Shown piece after piece: positions 25,150-34,059 of a DNA stretch of 64,000 bases. Below the pieces are notes generated by a model, which was not told the DNA's origin, made no database searches, and saw only the letters and a program-made list of their open reading frames with translations. Location of the stretch: NCBI RefSeq assembly GCF_963678635.1, contig NC_087065.1, positions 77,509,396 through 77,573,395 of the forward strand, given 5' to 3'. The translations under genes were made by a program, and so were the position numbers. Position 1 is the first letter of the stretch. Each line of letters begins with the position of its first letter. This DNA is from Symsagittifera roscoffensis (Eukaryota; Xenacoelomorpha; Acoela; Convolutidae).

Positions 25150-25796
25150 CAAACTACCTCTATAGTTTTCTGACTTTATTGCATCCTTTGAGCTTGACAT
25201 AATATCTGAAGCCAAATCTGCAATTGAGTACAACTATAATACAAACTTCCTAGACAACCTTTCCATGAAAGATTTTTCCCGCGCAACTAAACACTTCTGT
25301 TTCTCAAAAGTTAGGAAAAATTGATCAGTATCTCAGTTATATTTCTGAACGTGCAGATTCAGAAAAATTTCCATGTCAAAATGTTTTCAATTACTGAAAG
25401 TAACGAAATCTGTTTTCTTTTGGAACCACATGCGAAAAAAATTAACAATGTAACAGACACTCGACCGTGACGGTTACATAGCAGTATTCAGACAACCGCG
25501 TATTCAGACTAGTAAGTATTTAGACAAAAACTGTTTCAACCAATCAGGATCGAGACAAAGAAGAAATTAATAAATCTGTAACATTCGCCCAAATACTACA
25601 CAGTGACGGAGCGTAGAAAAAGTACCTATTAACGACGGGCTAAGTAATGTTGTGATAAACTTATTAAATAGTTTCAGATAAATTTGAATTTCTCGAGGTA
25701 GCAATGGTTGCCTCGCTCTAAATGTCAACCAGGAGATATCACATTTTCAAAACATCTTCGTCAAAGAACCTTCTGATAGCAGATTCGCAGGCGCGA
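25150..25796. other. Intergenic region upstream of the SART3-like gene
   Basis: No ORF of note. This interval should hold the SART3 promoter, but no clear TATA or initiator stands out. At about 25484-25525 there are three close short repeats of the form GTATTYAGAC. At 25577 there is TGTAACATTCGCCC, identical for 14 bases to one end of the LTR family described below, possibly a remnant end of another copy. Confidence 0.5.
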
Positions 25797-26706
25797 TGTG
25801 ACATTCGACCAGAATGGACCAAAATGCAGACGCAGCAATTTCGAGTTTTTAGCAGAGAACCTTCCGAATTGGCCGTTTTGAAGGAATAAGAGCGTTATTC
25901 GAACGATTGGACAAATCGTGAAGGCTGAAGGATTCGGAATTTCCTAAATTTTAAAAATTCGAATTGATGACGTAACAATTCTAAGAAACGTCAAAAACGG
26001 CCATTTTAGCGAAGAAACTGAAATAAACACAACATTAGTTGCGATAGCGATAACGACGAAAATTGTGATTGGAAAACAACAACTAACTGCAGAAGTAGCA
26101 GAGACCGTTCCGAGTTGCAACTATTGTGTCGCTACAATAGTTGCAAGGCCGTTGCGAACAACTGTGAAGGGTGGAAGACAGCCTTCCTGAAGGAAGATAC
26201 GGGTCTTATTTCCCCGGATTCAAGAATCCGGAGGGGTCTAGAGACTGGAACTTATATCATTTTATACCAACTTTTAGCTTTCTTATTATGTCCTGAATTG
26301 AATTTAATTAAAATCTGAATTCATTTTGCTAGGATGAGAAGCTAGGAGTTGGGGGAAAGGGTTGATCCATCTTCGATGGAGATGATGATTTGTATCTACT
26401 GAACAAAAACAATAATAATTCAATAAACAGTAATAGCCCTGATTTTAGGAGTGATCTCGTGGTCTGGGGATGTTGAGACCCAGCCATGAGCTCACTATTT
26501 CTGCATGTAATCAAGTTAACTTGAGTGTTTTGACCGTAGCCGAAAGCAGTAACGTTTTTGTCGACCCGATGTTAGAAAGACCACCGAAACAACTGGCTTG
26601 GTAGAGACGGTGAAAAGCATGTAGAGCTCTGTGAAGACGTTGGCCAGTCCTCTTAGAACGTAGCTTTATTTTCCGTCGATATGTATCTTCCGGGCGAATG
26701 TTACAT
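25797..26706 (+). repeat. LTR of the retroelement family, inverted copy (910 bp)
   Basis: It begins TGTGACATTCG and ends CGAATGTTACA (TG...CA with an 11-bp imperfect inverted end). It matches the four minus-strand LTR copies over its length, in the opposite orientation, and is the most diverged of them. It keeps the 13-bp hairpin at 26115-26146. It is followed on the plus strand by the same candidate primer site and leader as the other copies. It therefore looks like the 5' end of another, largely deleted, element. Confidence 0.65.
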
Positions 26707-27041
26707 AGATGTTTTTATGGCGCTCCTGGGTGTTATTCTTTTTTAACATCATGACCGGCAGAACCGTTAACGAGCACTCCGCGCCGAGCGGATGCTCACA
26801 TTAACACCCTTAATAGGCCAAAACCGCCGGCTCAACGACAACAACAATCGACTGTTGGGTATAGTTAACAAGTTTTGTATCCCTTTTGGTACAAAAATTA
26901 AGATAGTAATCTGTGGGGGGCTCGACAGTGCTGCACTGTAGTGACCCTTCACCGAACTGCGAATATCCGAGTTAAGCACCTTAATTCGGATTTTAAACAA
27001 ACTCAGAGGGGTATAGTATTACTAATATTATTACTTATATA
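26707..27041 (+). other. Candidate primer binding site and internally deleted leader
   Basis: Twelve bases after the LTR lies TGGCGCTCCTGGGTGTTA (26719-26736), which starts with TGG as primer binding sites do. The following leader matches the reverse of 46716-47564 but lacks about 500 bp in the middle (junction near 26825). It ends directly against the inverted 3' LTR at 27042, so an inversion or unequal exchange has joined two elements here. No gene. Confidence 0.5.
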
Positions 27042-27963
27042 TGTAACATTCGCCCGGAAGATACATATCGACGGAAAATAAAACTAAGTCCTAAGACGAC
27101 TGGCTAACGTCTAAACAGAGCTTTATATGCTTTTCACCGTCTCTACCAAGCCAGTACTTTCGGTGGTCTTTTCTAACATCGGGTCGACAAAAAACGTTAC
27201 TGCTTTCGGCTTTGGTCAAAACACTCAAATTAACTTAATTACATGCAGGAATAGTGAGCTCATGTCTGGGTCTCAGTATACCCAGACCACGAGGTCAGTC
27301 CTAAAAACAGGGCTACTACTATTTATTATATTACTATTGTTTTTGTTCAGTAGATAAAAATCATCATCTCCATCGAAGATGGATCAACCCTTTCCCCCAA
27401 CTCCTAGCTTCTCATCCTTATCAAAATGAATCCAGTTGTTAATTAAATTCAATTCAGGACATGACAGGAAGCTAAAAGTTTATATAAAAGGATAAAACTT
27501 CAGTCCCGAAACCCTTCCGGATTCTTGAATCCACTGAATCAAGCACGTTAAACTTGACTTCTCCGTAACCCGGAAGGCTGTCTTCCACCCTTCACCGTTG
27601 CTCGCAACGGCCTTGCAACTATTGTAGCGACACAATAGTTGCAACTCGGAACGTTCTCTGTCAATTCCGTGATTCGTTGTCGTTTTTCTATCACAATTTT
27701 TGTGCTTCTTGCTATCGCAACTAATGTTGTTCTGTTTCTTTTTAGCTCTCTTGCCAAAATGGCCGTTTCTGACGTTTCTCAGAAATGTTACGTCATCACT
27801 TCGAAAATTTAAAATTTAGGAATTTCCGATTTCTTCAACCTTCACGTTTTGTTCAATCGTTCGAATAACGTTCTTAATCCTTCAAAATCACTAACTCGGA
27901 AGGTCACTGCTAAAACTCGAAATCTGCAGAGATTGCATTTTGTCCATTCTGGTCGAATGTCAC
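27042..27963 (-). repeat. 3' LTR of copy 1 (922 bp)
   Basis: On the minus strand it begins at the GTGACATTCG end (27963) and finishes CGAATGTTACA at 27042. It is collinear with 44321-45245. It carries a TATATAAA-like box in the middle, AATAAA-type signals, and the two adjacent hairpins found in all copies (the 13-bp stem at 27613-27644). The base before GTGACATTCG is A, not the T seen in the other copies, so the first base of this LTR has changed or was lost. Confidence 0.65.
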
Positions 27964-28788
27964 TTACTCCCCGGACAGTCCGGTCAATGTCCTCATTGAA
28001 TCTCGCAATGTTCGTAAAATAGATACAGTGTCATCGAACAGAATTTACAAAATGCACGAAATTACTTTTATCCACGTCACATCGACTCACTACAGAATAT
28101 AACTGGCATCATACCACATCACTATAGCCTTCAAATTCCTTCATTAATCTGCACATTGAGGATATGACCTAAGATAAAACATATTTTCTGACTTCCAATG
28201 TCAATGTCCCAATTAAAACTTTTTCTCTTAGATTTAAAAGGTGTTGGTTTGCAGGACAGTCCTGCCAACCAACAAGCTAAAATTATCCTACTACGCTTTT
28301 TCCCTTCGGAAATCTTGCTTGTTTATTGTCCTGAATATTAAAACTAAGGAACTCTGTGGTTAGAAAGAACAATGAAACAATCTCCCTCTTCGAGAGATTA
28401 CCCAAGCCTTTCATGTCACCACAAAGTGATCAGTTCTCCTAGCTGATTAAAAACAGTCATGTAGGCTGGAATACTTAAATATACTCCTTCACTCAAGCCT
28501 TTCTAAATAAATAGTAAGTGAATGTCTCTAAAGCCACTCAACTAAAATCAAAATGCCAATTTATTAATGCAACAATTTCAAAACTCAACTAAATGTTTCA
28601 GCTTTCAATTACAACTTGGTTGCTTGGTTTCTCACTTGAGTTTTTTCACGCACATAAAACAATTCTGAGTTTTAACTTTTTCTTCATCACTCCTTTGTTT
28701 TCTTCTTTTTCCGTCGTTTAGAAGTTCTAAAACTTCTAAATTCTTCTAATTTCATCTCTTTTTTTTCATCTTGTTTTTTGGTCATTCG
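27964..28788 (-). other. 3' leader of copy 1 with G-rich tract next to the LTR
   Basis: After the last ORF there are about 820 bp without coding sequence. The final bases before the LTR read CTGTCCGGGGAGTAA in sense orientation (27964-27978). This is only partly purine, yet it is the best candidate for a second-strand priming tract, and it contains the TTGTCCGGGGAG-type motif repeated elsewhere in the element. A/T-rich stretches and a hairpin (listed separately) are the only other structure seen. Confidence 0.45.
28244..28272. other. Hairpin in the 3' leader
   Basis: TTGGTTTGCAGGAC and GTCCTGCCAACCAA are separated by one A and pair over 14 positions with one mismatch. As RNA the only mispair can be G-U on one strand. 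It could be a transcript 3'-end or packaging structure; this is inference. Confidence 0.5.
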
Positions 28789-29787
28789 TCAATGTTCCAT
28801 TTCTTCCTCCTGTGATACTGACTCTGCACTCTCAGTTTCCGTATCCTGCAACACGTCGTTAGCTATCCTGACGCTGCTGGAAGCCGTCCTCCAACACTTC
28901 TGCTCTTCTACCCTTTGTTTGCAACAAGGTAGGGGATCCACGTTAGATTCTCTGTTCCTGCAGAAGCTGTTGTGGAGACACAACGTCACGTTTCTCTCCA
29001 AATCTTCCTTTAACATCTCTGCCTTCTCCTTTCCACTACGTTCACTCGTCCTGGAAATTCTTTTCACAGCGGTGGTCACTGCATTACGATGAGTCACGAG
29101 AGCTCGCTTGGAAGCTCCTGCTCCAACGTCCAGCTGATATTCACTGTACACCCTGCCGTGCTTCGACATATGCTTTTTCGCATATTCGTACAACCATGCA
29201 GTCATGTTAGCTCTGAACCATGGCATCAATCGTTTTCTTGCCCACATTTTCTTCAGTTCCATCGGAATGTTTAGAATTTTGCACATTGTCTCAAAAAGAT
29301 CTAAATCTTTTAGACAATCTAATTTCCGCAACTGTTCTCTCGTCGGTGCCTCCTGTCTATTATTCTCTCTCACATGAGCTTCCAGCCATCGTATCGACAT
29401 CATAACTCCCACTATCACTTTTGTTATGGGCTGTGATGAATCTGGTAAACCCATGGAGAGCAGCTCTCCAGAGTCCCAGATCAACATCAGATTACTACGC
29501 TTGGGATACCACCAGGTCTGCAGCAAGCAGTGGCAAGGAAACTCGTCATGTGTCAACATGATGCTCCTCCAATTACGTTTTCCCAAAGCTTCCAGTAATG
29601 GTTCCACTTCCATCATCACTCGGTGGACTTCATCATTCTCATCTACTGCATTGTAATCTGTGACAGTTGATCCTCTCTGCTTCTGTCTCTCAAAGTCACT
29701 GAAGTTCCCGCTCACATATCCCATGAACTTCCTTCCTAGTATTGACTCCAACTCTTCCTTGGTTCTCTCTGGAACTTCTCCGGACAA
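28789..29787 (-). CDS. ORF E, last ORF of the retroelement, unknown function (about 332 codons)
   Basis: It overlaps the end of ORF D by about 50 bp in another frame. The open frame begins LSGEVPER at a TTG; the first ATG is in KFMGYVSG, about 20 codons on. The middle is hydrophobic and tryptophan-rich (TWWYPKRSNL, WDSGELLSMG). The C-terminal third is basic, then acidic (ETESAESVSQEEEMEH). Cysteine pairs (NVTLCLHNSFC, PLPCCKQ) occur late in the protein. No transmembrane anchor or signal peptide was seen, so it does not look like an envelope protein. I do not recognise the family. Its intact length in an otherwise damaged element is notable. Confidence 0.6.
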   Translation of the reverse strand: MSGEVPERTKEELESILGRKFMGYVSGNFSDFERQKQRGSTVTDYNAVDENDEVHRVMMEVEPLLEALGKRNWRSIMLTHDEFPCHCLLQTWWYPKRSNLMLIWDSGELLSMGLPDSSQPITKVIVGVMMSIRWLEAHVRENNRQEAPTREQLRKLDCLKDLDLFETMCKILNIPMELKKMWARKRLMPWFRANMTAWLYEYAKKHMSKHGRVYSEYQLDVGAGASKRALVTHRNAVTTAVKRISRTSERSGKEKAEMLKEDLERNVTLCLHNSFCRNRESNVDPLPCCKQRVEEQKCWRTASSSVRIANDVLQDTETESAESVSQEEEMEH

Positions 29788-31079
29788 CGTGTCAGTTTCA
29801 TCAGTCCTCCCAAGTTTCCGTGGGTAATTGCAATCAATGTCAGAAGTCCGTCTAGCCGCAGGTTCTGGATTCCATCAGTGAGCAGTATCGCCGGTCCTTT
29901 CACGAAACTCTCTGCTCCAAATGTCACGAACAAGGCTATTAGTTCCACTATCGACACTTCCACTACTGCTTGGAGGAATTCTTTTATCAAGTAGTGCGAG
30001 ACTTTCGGGTAGACTTTTGCCAAGAAGGACGCGGTCCATCCGGCTCCCAACCCTTCCAACATGCTGTCTGTCCGTTCAAAGCCCTCCTGTTCCTTCACTT
30101 CCCGGGTCCAGAAGGTTTCCAGAGTAATCTGACACATTCTGTTCACAAATTCAGCGGTCTTTTCCCCGGAATTTTCCGCCAGGTTCACCTCCTTCAACAA
30201 GTAGGCATGTATTTTTGTGATCATCACGGGGCCTTGCTCAAAAGCGTCTGCACCCAATGCCGCTACTCTAGGGTTCAGGTGTAGCCACTGGTTGGCTTCT
30301 GGCTTGGTTCTCAAATACATCGCCTCCAAATGAGCTCTCGTCTCTAGTGAATTTTTCCTTCTTGTGTCTTCACCTGCCACTTCCATTGCTCGGAACCATA
30401 AGTCGTTGGACATCGCCGCGATCACTCTATGGTCGTCGTCTACTCCTGGTTTCAGTTTGAGCTGTCGACTGAAATTGGACAGTTCCAACCCCAGCACCTC
30501 ATCCAATACTAACATGTGTAGCGCATGGTCCTTGAATCCTCTCATCGCGTTTGAGATATCTGACCACACTGCAGGCAGTTCAGCCTTGAGTGGCCTCAGG
30601 TTCTCCATCTCTATCATGCGATTCGGGGCTGATATGATCACATCATATTTTCCTTCCGAAAGTAAGGTCACAATCGCATACACAAATTTCAGTCCATCCG
30701 GGAGATGTGCATATCCCGGAGACAACGCAAATACTATTCTCGGCGTCACTTTGGTGAATGACCCCTCCTTCGCCGCATCCACCACTTCACCCATCGACTC
30801 AAGGATATCTTTTATCACGGGCCATACAGCGTTCTCTGCCGTTGTAGGATCTCTGAGTCTGCTCAGAAAACCTCTACTGTGTAGATGGTCATTGATGCCA
30901 GCAAACACAATCGTAATTGGGTTCATTTCCGTCTGCCTTTGTACCCCTATAGCCAGAGATATCGATTGCAGTAGGTCCAGGTCGACCGCTGCCAACATTA
31001 TGACGTCCGGCCAAAACAGAGACTTGGAGGTGTACACGAACTCTGAATTCGCTACTATCATAATCTTGGCCTTCCTCAT
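29736..31079 (-). CDS. ORF D, possible degenerate SGNH-fold protein (447 aa)
   Basis: The ATG at 31079 follows the TAA of ORF C directly and lies in the same frame. The N-terminal 70 residues alternate hydrophobic strands with short motifs: KIMIVANSEF, PDVIMLAAVD and ITIVFAGINDHLHSRG (residues 55-70). The GIND piece resembles block III (GxND) of SGNH/GDSL hydrolases, but the block I serine is not in a GDS context and no clear D-x-x-H was found, so catalysis is doubtful. The C-terminal half is helical with a hydrophobic stretch near 365-400. Overlap with ORF E suggests coupled or shifted translation. It could instead be a structural protein; confidence in the fold is low, in the ORF high. Confidence 0.6.
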   Translation of the reverse strand: MRKAKIMIVANSEFVYTSKSLFWPDVIMLAAVDLDLLQSISLAIGVQRQTEMNPITIVFAGINDHLHSRGFLSRLRDPTTAENAVWPVIKDILESMGEVVDAAKEGSFTKVTPRIVFALSPGYAHLPDGLKFVYAIVTLLSEGKYDVIISAPNRMIEMENLRPLKAELPAVWSDISNAMRGFKDHALHMLVLDEVLGLELSNFSRQLKLKPGVDDDHRVIAAMSNDLWFRAMEVAGEDTRRKNSLETRAHLEAMYLRTKPEANQWLHLNPRVAALGADAFEQGPVMITKIHAYLLKEVNLAENSGEKTAEFVNRMCQITLETFWTREVKEQEGFERTDSMLEGLGAGWTASFLAKVYPKVSHYLIKEFLQAVVEVSIVELIALFVTFGAESFVKGPAILLTDGIQNLRLDGLLTLIAITHGNLGGLMKLTRCPEKFQREPRKSWSQY

Positions 31080-32477
31080 TTATGCTTTGTCATAGGCGGC
31101 GAAGATGGTCTCATCTTTCTTTATCGCTTTCAATCCGCCATATCTTTGGGCATCACCATCTTGATTCACTAGTTTTGGGTATACTCTCTCCTTCACATGA
31201 CCAGGGGGTGTCGTCAGCTGCCTGAATATCTTCACGTGTTGTCCAATCGGCGCTCTCGTCGTCAGGAATCTTCCTGGTCTCTCTTCACGATTCCCCTCAT
31301 CATGATTCAACCTCACATCTTGCAATGGTCTCGCATTCAGTGGCCCCATTGCGTTGTTAGAGGGCAGTCCCTCTAGGTCAGCAAATCTCAAGGCCGTCGT
31401 GGAGCTGAAATTTATGCTAGCGCTTATCAACCAGTCTACGCCGGTTATCGAGTACAATTTGCTGACGGATAGCGTCGCTCCATTCAGCATCCTCCTTGCA
31501 TCTTCAATGAAGCTTACCCTCTGGAGATCCAGCTTCATTAGCTCATCTTTGTATACATGCCAGGGAGACGGTATGGGTCTTGACCACATCAACGAGCCTC
31601 TGCTCGGACGTCTCTCCTCTCGACTGTTACTTGTCGTCTCCGATCTAGTGTCCGATCTAGTGTCCGATCTAGACGTGCCGGCTGTCTCTTCGATTGGGTT
31701 GACAGGTCCTATTCTTTTCCTAGGATGGATGGTCCTCCTCATCGGCGCTTCTCCCAATCGATCCTGTACGTCTGTCCTTTGACCTGGTTCGCTGGACATT
31801 TGTTGCCTGTAGTTCGTGACGGCCGGGACCGTACCCAAGCGTGTTTCCAGGCTAGGAGGCACAAAGGTGGTAATCACCGCGTCACTCGCTGTTCCTTCTT
31901 CCTTCAGCACTCCTGTGTCAAAGAGTTCCGCTTCTAGTTCGTCCAACCGCTCTTGGAAGACTCGATTCAACCAAGCTTGTCCTTCGATACTGTCGAAGTG
32001 GATGCCGTCCGTGGTCAGTCTGGCCTGATCCATAGCTCTCAACTCATGTTCGATGTCCATGAGGATCATTCTTCCGGCGTTCCGACTTGCGAGGTTCCTC
32101 AAGATGTTATTCCACCTGAAGACTCCCTCGTTGTGTCTTCTTCCTGATGCTGTCAGGCTTCCCGTATTCATTGGCACAGTGCAAACGGTCAGTACCGCGC
32201 AATTGAATTTCTGCCAGAGGGTAGTAAACAAACACACCATCATTGACTCCCATAGCGCTTCCTGCTCATCTGAACCTCTGGAGATGCCATTCGTCCCAAC
32301 TAAGATCATCACATTGGGGATCCTCCCTGGATTCATCAGTTCCACCATTCGATATAACTGGGCTATCGTCGCGCCTCCAAAGGCCATCACCGTGGTGACC
32401 CACGAGGTCCTCAAATTCGACAGCACTCTGACCAAGCTGTCTCCCAGTATCAGATGAGATGTCCCGAGTGGTGGTTG
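31080..32477 (-). CDS. ORF C, SGNH/GDSL hydrolase-like protein read in frame after an amber codon
   Basis: Counting from the codon after the TAG at 32480-32478, the frame has LILGDSLVR (block I serine), FGGA (block II glycine), MILVGTNG (block III asparagine) and TTDGIHFD (block V D-x-x-H). These are the four conserved blocks of SGNH hydrolases, which are esterases and lipases that act on acyl esters. There is no ATG between the TAG and GDS. The first ATG (TVMAFGG) lies after the catalytic serine, so an active enzyme needs readthrough from ORF B or a non-AUG start. The remaining half is a low-complexity R/S/T-rich linker and a conserved-looking tail. GDSL-type esterase domains are known from some non-LTR and Penelope-like elements; in a Ty3-type element this is unusual. 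The block III Asp is replaced by Gly (GTNG). Confidence 0.7.
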   Translation of the reverse strand, partial: QPPLGTSHLILGDSLVRVLSNLRTSWVTTVMAFGGATIAQLYRMVELMNPGRIPNVMILVGTNGISRGSDEQEALWESMMVCLFTTLWQKFNCAVLTVCTVPMNTGSLTASGRRHNEGVFRWNNILRNLASRNAGRMILMDIEHELRAMDQARLTTDGIHFDSIEGQAWLNRVFQERLDELEAELFDTGVLKEEGTASDAVITTFVPPSLETRLGTVPAVTNYRQQMSSEPGQRTDVQDRLGEAPMRRTIHPRKRIGPVNPIEETAGTSRSDTRSDTRSETTSNSREERRPSRGSLMWSRPIPSPWHVYKDELMKLDLQRVSFIEDARRMLNGATLSVSKLYSITGVDWLISASINFSSTTALRFADLEGLPSNNAMGPLNARPLQDVRLNHDEGNREERPGRFLTTRAPIGQHVKIFRQLTTPPGHVKERVYPKLVNQDGDAQRYGGLKAIKKDETIFAAYDKA

Positions 32478-32480
32478 CTA
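32472..32480 (-). promoter_or_regulatory. Candidate stop-codon readthrough site, UAG CAA CCA
   Basis: The stop of ORF B is TAG followed by CAA CCA. This fits UAG-CAR-YYA, the compact readthrough context established for tobamovirus replicase and reported for some cellular genes. ORF C continues in the same frame directly after it, and the catalytic serine motif lies 13 codons downstream, before any ATG. Sequence context and protein logic agree; expression is not shown. Confidence 0.65.
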
Positions 32481-33239
32481 AAGATTTCCTGCCGGGCTCC
32501 AAGTCGCTCGATTGAAGCAAGCTCTCGGATCTGTCTCCGGAACTCCCGTGAAATTATATTTCAATTGATTATTCTTTTGCACGTCTATTATGCGAGACAC
32601 TTTCTTCGCTGGCATCTTCCGTATTCTTCTCTCTGGGGCCCTCGAGCTCCCCATGAGTGGTATCACGTCACTTATCCCCTGTCTGATCACGGTCTGGGAG
32701 AGTCGTACTCTGCCCGTGTCGTCAATCGTTCCATAGGGTGCAGTCACCCCGGAACCTAGCGCATTCTTATTAGCGACCAGTCGTCCAGCTGTCTCTATCA
32801 GTTTCCTCACTGTCTGTTCCGCGACGGGGTCACCCAAGGTTTCACTAGGATCCGGGATTGTTACTCGACTTGTCTCTGTCGGGAGCCGTGTCTCCGTTGT
32901 TTGACTCATTTCTCGAGGCGTCAAGAGCTCCATCGGGGACTGCCCACGAGGAATATCCCTTGCAGGTATCACTTTCTCCACGGCCGTTGTCAACGCCACC
33001 TGTTCCGATCGCTCTTTGTAATCCTGCCTCAAGCGCTCAATTTCTTGACCCTGCTTTTTGTTGCAGTCTTCAAAAAACTTTCTCCACATGTCTCGATCTT
33101 CCTCCATCTGGAGCATACTTTTGGTCATCTCGTCCAGCTCCTTCTTCGTACTTTGCAGTTCATCGTTCATCTCATCCAGATCTTGCATGGTTTGGTTCGT
33201 CTGAACTTTCTGTGCTACTTTCGCCTTTTTTGGTGGCAC
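32478..33239 (-). CDS. ORF B, basic N terminus and coiled coil (about 253 codons)
   Basis: The frame reads PPKKAKVAQK, a basic nuclear-localisation-like start, then about 60 residues of heptad-rich coiled coil (MNDELQSTKKELDEMTKSM and on), then a Ser/Thr/Pro-rich middle and a basic region near RAPERRIRKMPAKK. It has no ATG at its start: GTG is the first possible codon, and the frame is the same as that of ORF A with eight codons between the ORF A stop and this codon. It probably forms part of a read-through polyprotein or starts at a non-AUG codon. A coiled coil next to a basic segment suits an oligomeric nucleic-acid-binding protein; family unknown. Confidence 0.55.
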   Translation of the reverse strand: MPPKKAKVAQKVQTNQTMQDLDEMNDELQSTKKELDEMTKSMLQMEEDRDMWRKFFEDCNKKQGQEIERLRQDYKERSEQVALTTAVEKVIPARDIPRGQSPMELLTPREMSQTTETRLPTETSRVTIPDPSETLGDPVAEQTVRKLIETAGRLVANKNALGSGVTAPYGTIDDTGRVRLSQTVIRQGISDVIPLMGSSRAPERRIRKMPAKKVSRIIDVQKNNQLKYNFTGVPETDPRACFNRATWSPAGNL

Positions 33240-33263
33240 AGCTGCTCTCAGTGGTGAACCAGA

Positions 33264-33707
33264 CTAGGCCGCCTCGCTGTTCATCTCCTGATGCATTCTC
33301 GTCAGCCCAGGTTTGGGCTTGGAGGGCATAGGCATCTCACCTGGTTGGTAGGTCCTAGAACTTCCCAATCCAGGCTCATTCGCCAAGTCACTCCCTGAGA
33401 GAGCCCCGTTTCTCCACCTCATCACTCTCATGTTCGGGCGGTCTAGTACTCCCCTTTCTCCATATGCTGCCATCAACAGGACTTCCGTGGGGCGGTCCCC
33501 ACGGTTGTCATGCCCCAAGATGTTGATCAGGGCGGTCAGCAACATGACTACCTCTGGGTCCTCCAGAGCGAAGTCTCGATCGATCAGCCGACGATAGATC
33601 GCATCTATCATCGGTCCTACATATGCCTCTGCCAGGTCCATCAATTCATCCAAGTTGAAATTGTCCATACTGTTCTTCAGATTTGATTTGATTCGATTCG
33701 ATTCCAA
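33264..33707 (-). CDS. ORF A, small acidic/helical protein, unknown family
   Basis: The first ATG is at 33668 (MDNFNLDELMDLAEAYVGPM), preceded by an in-frame TTG at 33707. The first 70 residues are helical, with an aliphatic segment (VVMLLTALINILG). The rest is Pro/Gly/Arg-rich and ends EMNSEAA at a TAG (33266-33264, context TAG TCT GGT). The same frame continues through ORF B, ORF C and ORF D. No match to a known family came to mind. A leaderless short first protein of a 3' polyprotein is one reading. Confidence 0.55.
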   Translation of the reverse strand: MESNRIKSNLKNSMDNFNLDELMDLAEAYVGPMIDAIYRRLIDRDFALEDPEVVMLLTALINILGHDNRGDRPTEVLLMAAYGERGVLDRPNMRVMRWRNGALSGSDLANEPGLGSSRTYQPGEMPMPSKPKPGLTRMHQEMNSEAA

Positions 33708-34059
33708 GGTTTTGACTCAAGTGAGTAATTAAATGATCAATCAGGATCTAGAAAAGAAGTCACAAATATCACACTTGTCAGTCTCACCTCAACATATATC
33801 GTTAAAATTTACTTAAAAACAGTCCCGATAAAAAGATATTTATCCTAAAATTTATTAAAATCAATCGGTCTCTAAAATTTTGGAATTCGACCTTAGATTG
33901 GACAGTCCAAACTTTGGATCTATTCCTAAGATCGTCATTCAGTTGTTCATGGTCACTAACCCCTTCTTACCCACGATCCTAATAACCTAACACATAACAT
34001 AACATAACATAACATAACATAACATAACATAACATACCTAACACCCTCTCGCACGTCAC
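33708..34059 (-). other. Spacer with (AACAT)n microsatellite
   Basis: Between the macrodomain ORF and ORF A lie about 350 bp without coding sequence. At about 33993-34034 the pentamer AACAT (plus strand) repeats about eight times. On the sense strand this is ATGTT, giving a string of ATG triplets upstream of ORF A in varying frames. The spacer may hold a subgenomic promoter, splice acceptor or internal entry signal for ORFs A-D; no specific signal is clear. Confidence 0.6.

Noticed and set aside
28789-31079. An envelope gene among the accessory ORFs
   Set aside because: No signal peptide, furin-like site, fusion peptide or membrane anchor was seen in ORFs A-E.
28778-33331. Plus-strand ORFs up to 243 codons over the accessory region
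   Set aside because: They lie opposite longer minus-strand ORFs with recognisable motifs and have the serine/leucine-rich look of antisense shadows.
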